Positions 17,475 to 24,643 of a stretch of DNA of 64,000 nt are shown here, piece by piece (position 1 is the stretch's first letter; the number at the start of each line of letters is the position of its first letter). Source of the DNA: Chryseobacterium limigenitum (lineage in GTDB: Bacteria > Bacteroidota > Bacteroidia > Flavobacteriales > Weeksellaceae); the NCBI RefSeq assembly GCF_900114875.1, contig NZ_FPKW01000002.1:186001-250000 (forward strand), in the 5' to 3' direction. The notes under the pieces are model-generated. The model ran no database searches, was not told the DNA's origin, and was given only the letters and a program-made list of their open reading frames with translations. The position numbers were made by a program, and so were the translations under genes.

Positions 17475-17843
17475 ATGAACTTAATTTGCAGCATATTCCT
17501 CACTTTATTTGTGGTATTCAGACCTCTGGTGCCATTGGTGGAGTATGCTGTAAATTATGATTATATCGCGAATGTTTTATGTATCAACAAAAGCAAACCC
17601 GAGCTTCACTGTAAAGGAAAATGTTACCTGGGCAAAGAACTTGCAAAAACAAATGATACCGATTCTTTGCCTTTAAGCAAAACAAAAAATTCAGGACAGA
17701 AATTATTGGATATTTATATACTTCCTGAAATTGCAAAAATTCAAAACACAGAGAAAATTTCTCTCTTTGATTTCAAATTTTCGTACAAAACAGACTATTC
17801 TTTTCTGTTTTTACCCTCTATTTTCAGACCACCGGTTTTTTAA
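17475..17843 (+). CDS. Small membrane/exported protein with CKGKCY motif, paralogue 2
   Basis: 122 residues. N-terminal hydrophobic helix (LICSIFLTLFVVFRPLVPLV), YAVNYDYIANVLC, then HCKGKCYLGKELAKTND and the C-terminal SIFRPPVF. Conserved points shared with 15159-15521 are the RPLVPLV end of the helix, YAVNYDYI, a Cys, CKGKCY, KELAKT and the FRPP tail. It follows the exported superoxide dismutase by 3 bp, so it is probably translated with it. Function unknown. Confidence 0.78.
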   Translation: MNLICSIFLTLFVVFRPLVPLVEYAVNYDYIANVLCINKSKPELHCKGKCYLGKELAKTNDTDSLPLSKTKNSGQKLLDIYILPEIAKIQNTEKISLFDFKFSYKTDYSFLFLPSIFRPPVF

Positions 17844-17866
17844 GTTAATTTTTTCAAATCTTATTT

Positions 17867-18027
17867 TAACCACAAAAGTTACAAAAGCTTCTGTTTAAAT
17901 CTTACGTAAAATAAGTGCACATAAGATGAAAATCAAAGATTTTCTCAAAACTTAAGTGTTCTATTAAAGCGTTAATTATTTACTTTAAAATTCTAAAGTG
18001 TTAAAGCTTTTGTGTCTTTTGTGGTTA
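17867..18027. repeat. 161 bp element with terminal inverted repeats, copy 1
   Basis: Left end TAACCACAAAAGTTACAAAA(GCTT) at 17867-17890, right end (AAGC)TTTTGTGTCTTTTGTGGTTA at 18004-18027. The ends match as reverse complements at 22 of 24 positions. The A/T-rich interior has no ORF. A second member at 57425-57598 shares the ends and interior blocks (AAGT-CACATAAG, TTCTCAAAA, ACTTTAAAA). It is MITE-like, but no clear target duplication was seen. Confidence 0.75.
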
Positions 18028-18095
18028 GAAAAAATTGAATGTTATTTCATTCAACTCATATTTCTATTTTAAAAATTCAACTTAAAAAATCAACA

Positions 18096-18923
18096 ATGAA
18101 AATTTATAAATTTTTATCATTATTCTGTATTGCCATTACTGTATTCACCTTAACTTCTTGTCGAAATAATGACGACGACGATTCAACCAATGAAACTCCG
18201 GGAAATCTTCAGATAAAATTTGAAAACGGGTTTAATAATCTGGGAGATATTGTTTTAAATCAGACTACGCAAACTTCTTCGCAAGGACAAAAACATCAGT
18301 TCTCTGCTCTGAAATATGTGGTGAGCAACATCAGTTTATTCGATGAAAACGGAAACGAGTTCAAATACAATGAAAATAATCCTGATAAAGGTGCTTTCAT
18401 CGTAGACCAAGCCGACGCAGTAGCCGGCATTATTTATCTCAACTTAAACGGAGTTCCGAAAAACAATTATAAAAAAATAAAATTCGGATTGGGAATCAGC
18501 CAAAAAGCTTATCTGTTGGGACAGGACGGACAGGCAGAATTCTGGAATAAAGCCAAACAAAAAGGGATGTCATGGTCTTGGGCAGCCGGTTATGTTTTCG
18601 TAAAACTGGAGGGGAAATACGGAACAAGTTCTCCTGTTACAGAATTCATGAACCACACCGGAAACATGGGAAATACCACAGCAAATAATACCCCTGATCT
18701 TTACCGGGAAGTTACGTTGAATCTTCCGACTACAGCAAGAGTTACGAGTACAATTACGCCTTCTATTCATATTCTGGCGGATCTTAATCAATATCTGAGT
18801 GGAGAAACTCCGCTTACTTTGACTTCTGCCAATGATATGATGATGGGCTCTAGTCAGCATTTGGTGAGTGTAACCAATAATTTAGCGAAGATGTTTAAAG
18901 TAGATCACGTTCACAATGATTAA
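18096..18923 (+). CDS. MbnP family copper-binding lipoprotein
   Basis: 275 residues from the ATG at 18096; the upstream in-frame start adds a non-signal extension. Lipobox FTLTSC with Cys22, then an Asp-rich stretch. The MbnP signature region is present (KQKGMSWSWAAGYVFVKLEG), plus SALKYVVSNISLFDENG near the front. In studied MbnP proteins a Trp is oxidised by the diheme enzyme MbnH and the product helps bind copper. The MbnH homologue follows with an 8 bp overlap, so the pair is very likely functional here without methanobactin genes. Confidence 0.88.
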   Translation: MKIYKFLSLFCIAITVFTLTSCRNNDDDDSTNETPGNLQIKFENGFNNLGDIVLNQTTQTSSQGQKHQFSALKYVVSNISLFDENGNEFKYNENNPDKGAFIVDQADAVAGIIYLNLNGVPKNNYKKIKFGLGISQKAYLLGQDGQAEFWNKAKQKGMSWSWAAGYVFVKLEGKYGTSSPVTEFMNHTGNMGNTTANNTPDLYREVTLNLPTTARVTSTITPSIHILADLNQYLSGETPLTLTSANDMMMGSSQHLVSVTNNLAKMFKVDHVHND

Positions 18924-19959
18924 AATAATTAAAACGGGGATTATTCTTTTCTCTTTTCTAAATATTGTGTCGTGTTCTGATGAGGTAATTGAGCCGTTGG
19001 AAAAAGATGATGCCTACAATTTGGAGTTTCCTTCCTATTTTTCTGAGATGACTTTTGATCAATCCGGAAATCCAATTACGAAAAATGGAGTAGAGCTGGG
19101 ACGAAAATTATTCTATGAAGGCAGACTTTCAAGAAATAATACAATCTCATGTGGTTTCTGTCATATTCAGGAAAATGCATTTACCCATCACGGTCACACG
19201 GTAAGTCACGGTGTTGATGATCGAATTGGAATCAGAAATGCTCCGCCAATTCAAAACATGGCATTTTTGAAACGATATATGTGGGACGGAGTGATTCATA
19301 ATCTCAATGAACAACCCATTATACCCATCACAGATGCGAATGAAATGGATAGTTCAATGCCTGAAGTTATTTCAAAATTAAGCTCAGATTCTAAGTATAA
19401 GAAATTATTTAAGTCTGCTTATGGCGATGAAAGTATCACAGGGGAAAGAGTGTTGAAAGCCTTATCACAATTTATGGCGACAATGATTTCCGCAGATTCG
19501 AAATATGACAGATTTAAACAGGGAAAAGAAAATTTCACTTCAGAAGAAACTCAAGGGATGAATTTATTTCAGCAGAAATGCTCATCCTGCCATAGCGGAG
19601 AATTATTTACGGATGAAAGTTTCAGAAATACAGGAATGTATTATAATACGCAATTCAAAGATGCAGGACGATATCGAGTGACTCTGGATCAAAATGACTG
19701 GATGAAATTTCGTGTTCCAAGTTTGCGAAATATTGAATATACCGCTCCGTACATGCATGACGGAAGATTTTATACTTTAAACGCAGTACTCAATTTCTAT
19801 TCAGATAATGTGGAAGATCAACCCAATCTTGATCCTCAATTAAAACAAAACGGACACATCGGAATTGCGATGAATGATCAGGAGAAGATTTTTATTATTG
19901 CTTTTCTAAAAACATTGTCGGATAAAAATTTCATTTCAAACCCAAAATTTGCTGAGTAA
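18916..19959 (+). CDS. Diheme cytochrome c peroxidase family (MbnH/MauG-like)
   Basis: 347 residues. Lipobox NIVSC with Cys20, two c-type heme sites (C79-G-F-C82-H83 and C222-S-S-C225-H226), and PSLRNIEYTAPYMHDGRF, typical of the bacterial CCP/MauG family. In MbnH the diheme centre uses H2O2 to oxidise a Trp of MbnP. The 8 bp overlap with the MbnP gene points to that job here rather than plain peroxide removal. The next gene begins 2 bp after its stop. Confidence 0.9.
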   Translation: MIKIIKTGIILFSFLNIVSCSDEVIEPLEKDDAYNLEFPSYFSEMTFDQSGNPITKNGVELGRKLFYEGRLSRNNTISCGFCHIQENAFTHHGHTVSHGVDDRIGIRNAPPIQNMAFLKRYMWDGVIHNLNEQPIIPITDANEMDSSMPEVISKLSSDSKYKKLFKSAYGDESITGERVLKALSQFMATMISADSKYDRFKQGKENFTSEETQGMNLFQQKCSSCHSGELFTDESFRNTGMYYNTQFKDAGRYRVTLDQNDWMKFRVPSLRNIEYTAPYMHDGRFYTLNAVLNFYSDNVEDQPNLDPQLKQNGHIGIAMNDQEKIFIIAFLKTLSDKNFISNPKFAE

Positions 19960-19961
19960 AC

Positions 19962-20903
19962 ATGAAAAGAATATTTTTAATAATAAGCTTGATTTTATGT
20001 AATTTATTTCAGGCTAAAACAATCAGTGACAGTCTTTATATTCCTACTGATTTTAATGAAATGGTTTTTGATGATTGCGATGCCTGCGGATGCGCTGCAG
20101 GAAACGGTTCTTCTGGTTTTGAGTCTTTGTTAAATCCACAATTTATAGGGATTAAATATTTTGCACAACATTATAAGGCGAAAGAGAATCTATTTGTAAA
20201 AAATTTATCGCAGGATCAATATTTCAATACTATTCAACTTTGGGGGAAAATTCCTTTAACTAAAAAGCTAAGTGTGTACGCGAGTTTGCCATTTCACTTT
20301 CATGAAAAGAAAACGATGCAGGGGGATATTAAAATCAATGGAATTGGAGATTTAAATGTGATGGGAATTTTTCAGCTGATCAATTCAAAAGATAATATTC
20401 ATCAATTAAATGGAGGGGTCGGAGTAAAAGTCCCGTTGGGAAAGTTTGATGAAAAAGGAATTACAGGCGTGAATCCGAGTTTTCAGCTGGGAACAGGAAG
20501 CTGGGATTATCAGATGGTTTTGAATTACAAATTTCAGAAAAATAAAGTTGCTGCTCTTTTAAACACAGATTATACCATTAAAACAGAGAACAAGAAGCAT
20601 TATGATTTTGGAAACCAATGGAATTATTCTGCCACAGGATTCTATCAACTTATCACCAATGAAAAAGTAATTTTTTCAGGAAAAGCCGGAATGCAGGGAG
20701 AAGTGTATGATCGGAATAAACAATTTCGTGAAGATCTGCCCAATACCGCAGGAAGTGCTTTGTATGGAAAATTGGGTTTTGAAGCTTCTTATAAAAAGTT
20801 TAGTCTGGGAAGTGAAGTGATGCTTCCTGTGTATTCTAATTTGGCGGGAGGAGATATTGAAGCAAAATCCCGATTGAGTGTTTTTATCAACTTTGGAATT
20901 TAA
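19962..20903 (+). CDS. Outer-membrane beta-barrel protein of the MbnP/MbnH cassette
   Basis: 313 residues. Signal peptide (FLIISLILCNLFQAK), then an acidic/Cys segment DDCDACGCAAGNGSSG that could take up metal, then amphipathic strands and a C-terminal strand ending in VFINFGI, as in outer-membrane barrels. It is likely cotranscribed with MbnP and MbnH (2 bp gap). Barrel proteins often accompany MbnP-MbnH pairs. A role in copper passage or docking is inference; no enzyme motif is seen. Confidence 0.75.
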   Translation: MKRIFLIISLILCNLFQAKTISDSLYIPTDFNEMVFDDCDACGCAAGNGSSGFESLLNPQFIGIKYFAQHYKAKENLFVKNLSQDQYFNTIQLWGKIPLTKKLSVYASLPFHFHEKKTMQGDIKINGIGDLNVMGIFQLINSKDNIHQLNGGVGVKVPLGKFDEKGITGVNPSFQLGTGSWDYQMVLNYKFQKNKVAALLNTDYTIKTENKKHYDFGNQWNYSATGFYQLITNEKVIFSGKAGMQGEVYDRNKQFREDLPNTAGSALYGKLGFEASYKKFSLGSEVMLPVYSNLAGGDIEAKSRLSVFINFGI

Positions 20904-20912
20904 ATAATTAAT

Positions 20913-20993
20913 GGTGGCTTCGAGAGCCTCAGCCACCAACTGTGTACTTAATTTATAAAACCCCGGTGACTGAGGTTCTCGAAGTCACCGGGG
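20913..20993. repeat. Two related hairpins in inverted orientation, possible terminator
   Basis: Hairpin 1 has arms GGTGGCT (20913-20919) and AGCCACC (20931-20937). Hairpin 2 has arms CCCCGGTGACT (20961-20971) and AGTCACCGGGG (20983-20993). Hairpin 2 read backwards (GTGACTTCGAGAACCTCAGT) nearly equals hairpin 1 (GTGGCTTCGAGAGCCTCAGC), so the pair is one element with inverted halves. It follows the + cassette by 9 bp and could stop transcription. The rest of the 20904-21327 spacer holds the short items listed separately. Confidence 0.65.
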
Positions 20994-21096
20994 GGTTTCA
21001 TTAAAAAATTATGCTGTCAAAAATCCATAAGCTTCATCAAATCAATTTTAATTGATTTACTTTTTGCTCCTTAAAAATATTCTCAACTGCAAATAA

Positions 21097-21210
21097 AATA
21101 TAAACAGTGCGACTACAATCGATCTGAAAACTGTAATTTCTGATGGGGATAACTTAGCTGCGGCTATCGTTAGATCTATCAAATCATATAGTAAAGAGGT
21201 TTTTTGTTAA
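21097..21210 (+). pseudogene. Possible gene remnant (about 37 open codons, no start)
   Basis: An open stretch ends in DNLAAAIVRSIKSYSKEVFC before a stop and has more protein-like composition than its A/T-rich surroundings. No start codon is seen after the preceding stop at 21094, and the family is not recognised. It may be the 3' end of a decayed gene, or chance. Confidence 0.2.
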
Positions 21211-21244
21211 ATCTTACTTTTGAAGCTCAAGAATAAACATCCAT

Positions 21245-21296
21245 TTTGTCATCCTATGTTTCCTAAATTAATATTTTACAAACATAAGATGACAAA
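21245..21296. repeat. Inverted repeat 3' of the MFS gene
   Basis: Arms TTTGTCATCCTATGTTT (21245-21261) and AAACATAAGATGACAAA (21280-21296), one mismatch, 18 bp loop. No T-run follows on the minus strand. Each arm contains TTGTCATC, also present in the GntR-type operator at 22563-22576. Confidence 0.55.
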
Positions 21297-21327
21297 CTAT
21301 ATGAATAGTAAAATTAATTATTAAAAC

Positions 21328-22539
21328 TTATTTACTTTTCTTCGTACCCTGAATATTAGGTAAAAAAGCAGTGATAATACCCATTAAAGGTAAAAATGCA
21401 CAGATCTTAAATACATATTCAATACTTGTATCATCGGCTACTGCACCTAAAACGGCAGAACCAATTCCGCCCATCCCGAACATGAACCCGAAGAATAATC
21501 CGGCAACTAAACCTATTTTGTCTGGCATAAGGTCTGTGGCATAGACCAAAATAGCAGAAAATGCTGAAGCAATGATCAACCCGATGATAATGGCAAATAC
21601 GATCGTCCAAACTAAAGAAAGATAGGGAAGGCAAAGTGTAAACGGAGCAGCTCCTAAAATCGAAGCCCAGATAATTTTCTTTCTACCATATTTATCGCCC
21701 AATTTTCCGCCTAAAATTGTTCCGATTGCAACTGCTGCAAGAAACATAAATAAATATAACTGAGAATCTTTTACTGAAATATGAAATTTATCGATAAGGA
21801 AGAAGGTAAAATAATTCGTCATTGACGCCAGGTAGATGTATTTTGAAAATACCAAGGCCAGTAAAATACTCACAGAAAAGATTACTTTTTTTCTTGATAG
21901 CTGGATATTGGCAACCACATCTTTGTGTTTCGCTGTTTTTTTGAACGCTAATCTTTCAGCATACCAGTTTCCGATTCTCCATAAAAGGATAATTCCGATG
22001 AAAGCGGCGATGGCAAACAGCCCAACATATCCCTGACCCAAAGGAAGCACGATAAGCGCAACCAGTAGTGGCCCGATTGCGCTTCCTGAATTACCTCCTA
22101 CCTGAAAAATAGATTGAGCAAGTCCTTTTTGTCCACCCGAAGCGAGTTGGGCAACCCTTGAAGCTTCCGGATGGAATATGGATGAACCCATTCCGATCAA
22201 CGCAACTGAAATTAAGATGACATAATATTGATGAGCCGATGCCAAAAGTAAAAGTCCTGCCATTGATAATCCCATTCCGATGGCTAGAGATCTCGGATTT
22301 GGCTTTTTATCGGTATAAATTCCTACAAACGGCTGTAATATTGAAGCTGTTAGCTGAAATACCAAAGTAATAATCCCAATCTGCGAAAAGGATAAGCTAA
22401 ACTCGCCTTTCAGAATTGGATATAATGATGGAATCGTAGATTGGATCAGGTCATTCAAAAAATGAGAAAAACTGATCATAAATAAGATTGGATAAACAAT
22501 TTTATTGGTATCAATTGTTTTGGTCTGTAGGTTATCCAT
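21328..22539 (-). CDS. fsr: MFS transporter, fosmidomycin-resistance (Fsr)-like
   Basis: 403 residues, about 12 membrane helices. The start region SHFLNDLIQSTIPSLYPIL is characteristic of the Fsr group, and FIGMGSSIFHPEASRVAQLA resembles the following Fsr motif (seen here as LIGMGSSIFHPEASRV). Such proteins export drugs by proton antiport. It lies 70 bp downstream of a GntR-family regulator on the same strand, and an operator-like palindrome sits between them, so it is probably induced by the regulator's ligand. The natural substrate is unknown. Confidence 0.85.
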   Translation of the reverse strand: MDNLQTKTIDTNKIVYPILFMISFSHFLNDLIQSTIPSLYPILKGEFSLSFSQIGIITLVFQLTASILQPFVGIYTDKKPNPRSLAIGMGLSMAGLLLLASAHQYYVILISVALIGMGSSIFHPEASRVAQLASGGQKGLAQSIFQVGGNSGSAIGPLLVALIVLPLGQGYVGLFAIAAFIGIILLWRIGNWYAERLAFKKTAKHKDVVANIQLSRKKVIFSVSILLALVFSKYIYLASMTNYFTFFLIDKFHISVKDSQLYLFMFLAAVAIGTILGGKLGDKYGRKKIIWASILGAAPFTLCLPYLSLVWTIVFAIIIGLIIASAFSAILVYATDLMPDKIGLVAGLFFGFMFGMGGIGSAVLGAVADDTSIEYVFKICAFLPLMGIITAFLPNIQGTKKSK

Positions 22540-22565
22540 AGAGTAGTAGTTTTATATTCATCTTG

Positions 22566-22576
22566 TCATCTGATGA
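22566..22576. promoter_or_regulatory. Putative GntR operator between regulator and MFS gene
   Basis: TCATCTGATGA palindrome within CATCTTGTCATCTGATGAAT. The same stretch, with one base change, occurs before the GntR gene at 23282-23292. It lies 27 bp before the MFS start codon. Confidence 0.6.
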
Positions 22577-22609
22577 ATTTTGTTGTGATTTTAATTGTTT
22601 TTAATTTCT

Positions 22610-23266
22610 TTAATACATTCTTTCAACGATCCTTTGCGCGATTTGTGCGGCTTTTTCTGGATCTTTGTTTTCTATGCTATTATAAAGTTCCGTATGTATC
22701 TTCTGTGAGATTTTAAATGAGGCAGTGTTGTTGTTATGATTAATTTCGAAGGTTCTGAGAATATTTTTGCTGGCAATTTTATATATTTCCTTTAAAAGGG
22801 CATTTCCACAAGCTTCAGCGATTGAGACATGAAAATTAATATCTGCCAGATAACATTCCTGCGCTTTATTTTCTTCTGCGAGCTGACCTCTGAGATCCAA
22901 ATAAGATTTAATGGTTTCTAATTCTTTCTCAGTATGATTGATGGCTGCCTTTGCCGCAATTTTTGAATCTAGGAGAGAACGTACTTCAAGAACTTCTTCA
23001 ATTTCTGCTTTGCTCATTTGAGTATCCAATGATTCCTGAATGTTTTTAGAAACGACAAAAGTTCCCACACCCTGTTGCACACTCAATACCCCTTTAATTG
23101 ATAAGATTTTTATAGCCTCTCGTATGCTTGATCTTCCTACACCGTAGATTTTCATCAGCTCTGGTTCGATAGGTAATTTTTCACCTACAGGATATTCATT
23201 ATTAAGAATACCTTCGATTAATCGTTCCGCTACTTCCTGAGCTAATGTTTTTCTTTGAATTTGCAT
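22610..23266 (-). CDS. GntR-family regulator, FadR/FCD subfamily
   Basis: 218 residues: GntR winged helix (AERLIEGILNNEYPVGEKLP, YGVGRSSIREAIKILSIKGV, VQQGVGTFV) followed by an all-helical FCD ligand domain (VRSLLDSKIAAKAAINHTEK, DINFHVSIAEACGNALL, SQKIHTELYNSI) with candidate metal-binding Asp/His residues. It should repress itself and the downstream Fsr-like exporter: matching palindromes precede both genes, and the upstream one overlaps the expected transcript start. The inducer, often a small organic acid in this subfamily, cannot be told. Confidence 0.88.
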   Translation of the reverse strand: MQIQRKTLAQEVAERLIEGILNNEYPVGEKLPIEPELMKIYGVGRSSIREAIKILSIKGVLSVQQGVGTFVVSKNIQESLDTQMSKAEIEEVLEVRSLLDSKIAAKAAINHTEKELETIKSYLDLRGQLAEENKAQECYLADINFHVSIAEACGNALLKEIYKIASKNILRTFEINHNNNTASFKISQKIHTELYNSIENKDPEKAAQIAQRIVERMY

Positions 23267-23281
23267 ACTGTATACATCTTA

Positions 23282-23303
23282 TCATCTGATGAATGCAAAG
23301 ATA
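23282..23303 (-). promoter_or_regulatory. -7 box and overlapping operator of the GntR gene
   Basis: On the minus strand TATCTTTG (23303-23296) fits TAnnTTTG, and the palindrome TCATCTGATGA (23292-23282) follows 3 bp later, covering the expected transcript start. That layout suits autorepression. The -33 box is weak. Confidence 0.6.
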
Positions 23304-23364
23304 AGCTTTTTTATAATTATTACAGAATAAATTATGTGAAGAATAGTTTGTGATGCAAAATAAA

Positions 23365-23394
23365 AAAAGAGACTTTAAAAATAAAGTCTCTTTT
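23365..23394 (-). terminator. Terminator of the rpsT/tRNA-Glu transcript
   Basis: Perfect 13 bp stem AAAAGAGACTTTA / TAAAGTCTCTTTT with a four-base loop, followed by a T-rich tract on the minus strand. It begins 1 bp after the 3' end of the first tRNA-Glu. Confidence 0.8.
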
Positions 23395-23395
23395 G

Positions 23396-23467
23396 TAGCC
23401 CGTAGGGGAGTCGAACCCCTCTTACCAGAATGAAAATCTGAGGTCCTAACCGATAGACGAACGGGCC
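23396..23467 (-). tRNA. tRNA-Glu (UUC)
   Basis: 72 nt cloverleaf on the minus strand. Acceptor stem GGCCCGT/ACGGGCT, anticodon stem TCAGA/TCTGG with loop TTTTCAT (anticodon TTC), T-arm GAGGGGTTCGACTCCCCT, discriminator A, CCA not encoded. Identical to the copy at 23565-23636. Confidence 0.95.
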
Positions 23468-23564
23468 ATCTACCAAGCTGTAATCAAATTACAGGGTTAG
23501 TATTTTTGTTTTTATAAGTTTCAACTCTTATTTTAATTACCCGGTTAGTAGTAATTAAGTTTTG

Positions 23565-23636
23565 TAGCCCGTAGGGGAGTCGAACCCCTCTTACCAGAAT
23601 GAAAATCTGAGGTCCTAACCGATAGACGAACGGGCC
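23565..23636 (-). tRNA. tRNA-Glu (UUC), second identical copy
   Basis: Same 72 nt sequence and fold as the copy at 23396-23467, 97 bp away in the same orientation. It lies 11 bp downstream of the rpsT stop, so rpsT and both tRNAs may share one transcript ending at the terminator at 23365-23394. Confidence 0.95.
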
Positions 23637-23647
23637 AACTATTCTTA

Positions 23648-23902
23648 TTAAGCTAGTTTATTAACGTGCTTAGTTAGTTTGCTTTTTAAGTTAGCAGCTT
23701 TGTTTTTGTGGATAATATTTTTCTTAGCTAATTTATCCAATAAAGAGATAACTTTTGGCAATTGCTCTACAGCAGCAGCTTTGTCTTCTTCATTTCTTAA
23801 AACCTTCAAAGCTGTTCTAGCAGTCTTGTGATAGTATCTGTTACGAACTTTTCTAACTTCGTTTTGTCTTATTCTTTTTAATGCTGATTTATGATTTGCC
23901 AT
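23648..23902 (-). CDS. rpsT: 30S ribosomal protein S20
   Basis: 84 residues from ATG at 23902 ([20 protein letters not shown]), the canonical S20 start; the seven upstream in-frame codons are leader. Very basic and all-helical, with the C-terminal [19 protein letters not shown] typical of the family. It binds 16S rRNA early in 30S assembly. A promoter fits at 23921-23952 and two tRNA-Glu genes follow. Confidence 0.96.
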   Translation of the reverse strand: MANHKSALKRIRQNEVRKVRNRYYHKTARTALKVLRNEEDKAAAVEQLPKVISLLDKLAKKNIIHKNKAANLKSKLTKHVNKLA

Positions 23903-23920
23903 ATCGTTTAAATGTGAGTG

Positions 23921-23952
23921 CAAAAATAAAAACTTTTTTGATACCTGCCAAA
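23921..23952 (-). promoter_or_regulatory. Promoter of rpsT
   Basis: On the minus strand TTTG (23952-23949), 20 bp spacer, TATTTTTG (23928-23921) then CACTCAC. The spacer is slightly long, but the -7 box is exact. It gives an 18 nt gap to the ATG. Confidence 0.55.
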
Positions 23953-23978
23953 TTATTTTTGACTTTTTTTGAAAATTT

Positions 23979-24299
23979 TTAATTTTCTTCTGAAAGGTAC
24001 TTTTTAAGCTTATCTATTGCTTGTTCTATTTTAAAATTTTCTTGTTCTTTATCTATTCTTTTGATAATATTTTCCAACATTATCATTGCATTGTTCCATT
24101 CTCCGGTGGTGTTGGTGAAGGTTAGTCCGTCAATTGTAACTTCCATCGCTCCTCTTTCTCCACTCTTGTAAAGTCTGAAACTTATTTTATCATCCTTGCC
24201 TGTTATCCCATCTTCATTGATCTTTAAATCGTAACTTTTGGGGTTAGAGTGGATTTTGTTAAAAAGCAACTTGGCTTCTTGTATTTTTAAATCCGGCAT
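23979..24299 (-). CDS. Hypothetical protein, 106 aa
   Basis: Not recognised. Cytosolic, charged, with no signal or membrane segment. Beta-rich centre ([40 protein letters not shown]) followed by a long Lys/Glu-rich helix from about residue 72 to the end. It sits alone between rpsT and the third tRNA-Glu, on the same strand as both. Kept as real for its clean ATG start, length and protein-like composition. Confidence 0.6.
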   Translation of the reverse strand: MPDLKIQEAKLLFNKIHSNPKSYDLKINEDGITGKDDKISFRLYKSGERGAMEVTIDGLTFTNTTGEWNNAMIMLENIIKRIDKEQENFKIEQAIDKLKKYLSEEN

Positions 24300-24515
24300 G
24301 ATATAAAATTATTTGTAAATCTTTCCGGAAATACATCCTTTGGATTTAATAAATTAGTATTCATCATTTTGCTTTTTCTTAATTCAGGATCATAGAACAT
24401 CAGGGATTTAATGTTTTTCACCTATTTTCTCTAATTTAAGAATAAATGCGGTTGCAAAATTAAATAAAATTTTTCAATTTTCTCTCATTTTTGCGTATCA
24501 GAATACTTTTTTCTG

Positions 24516-24587
24516 TAGTCTATAGGAGAATCGAACTCCTGTTGCAAGGATGAAAACCTTGAGTCCTAACCACTAGACGAATAGACC
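24516..24587 (-). tRNA. tRNA-Glu (UUC), divergent copy
   Basis: 72 nt cloverleaf: acceptor GGTCTAT/ATAGACT, anticodon stem CAAGG/CCTTG with loop TTTTCAT (anticodon TTC), T-arm ACAGGAGTTCGATTCTCCT, discriminator A. It has the same anticodon as the two upstream copies but clearly different stems. Confidence 0.92.
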
Positions 24588-24643
24588 AAATTTTGAGGTT
24601 GCAAAAGTAGAAATTAACTTTCAAACTTCAAAATTATTTTTTA

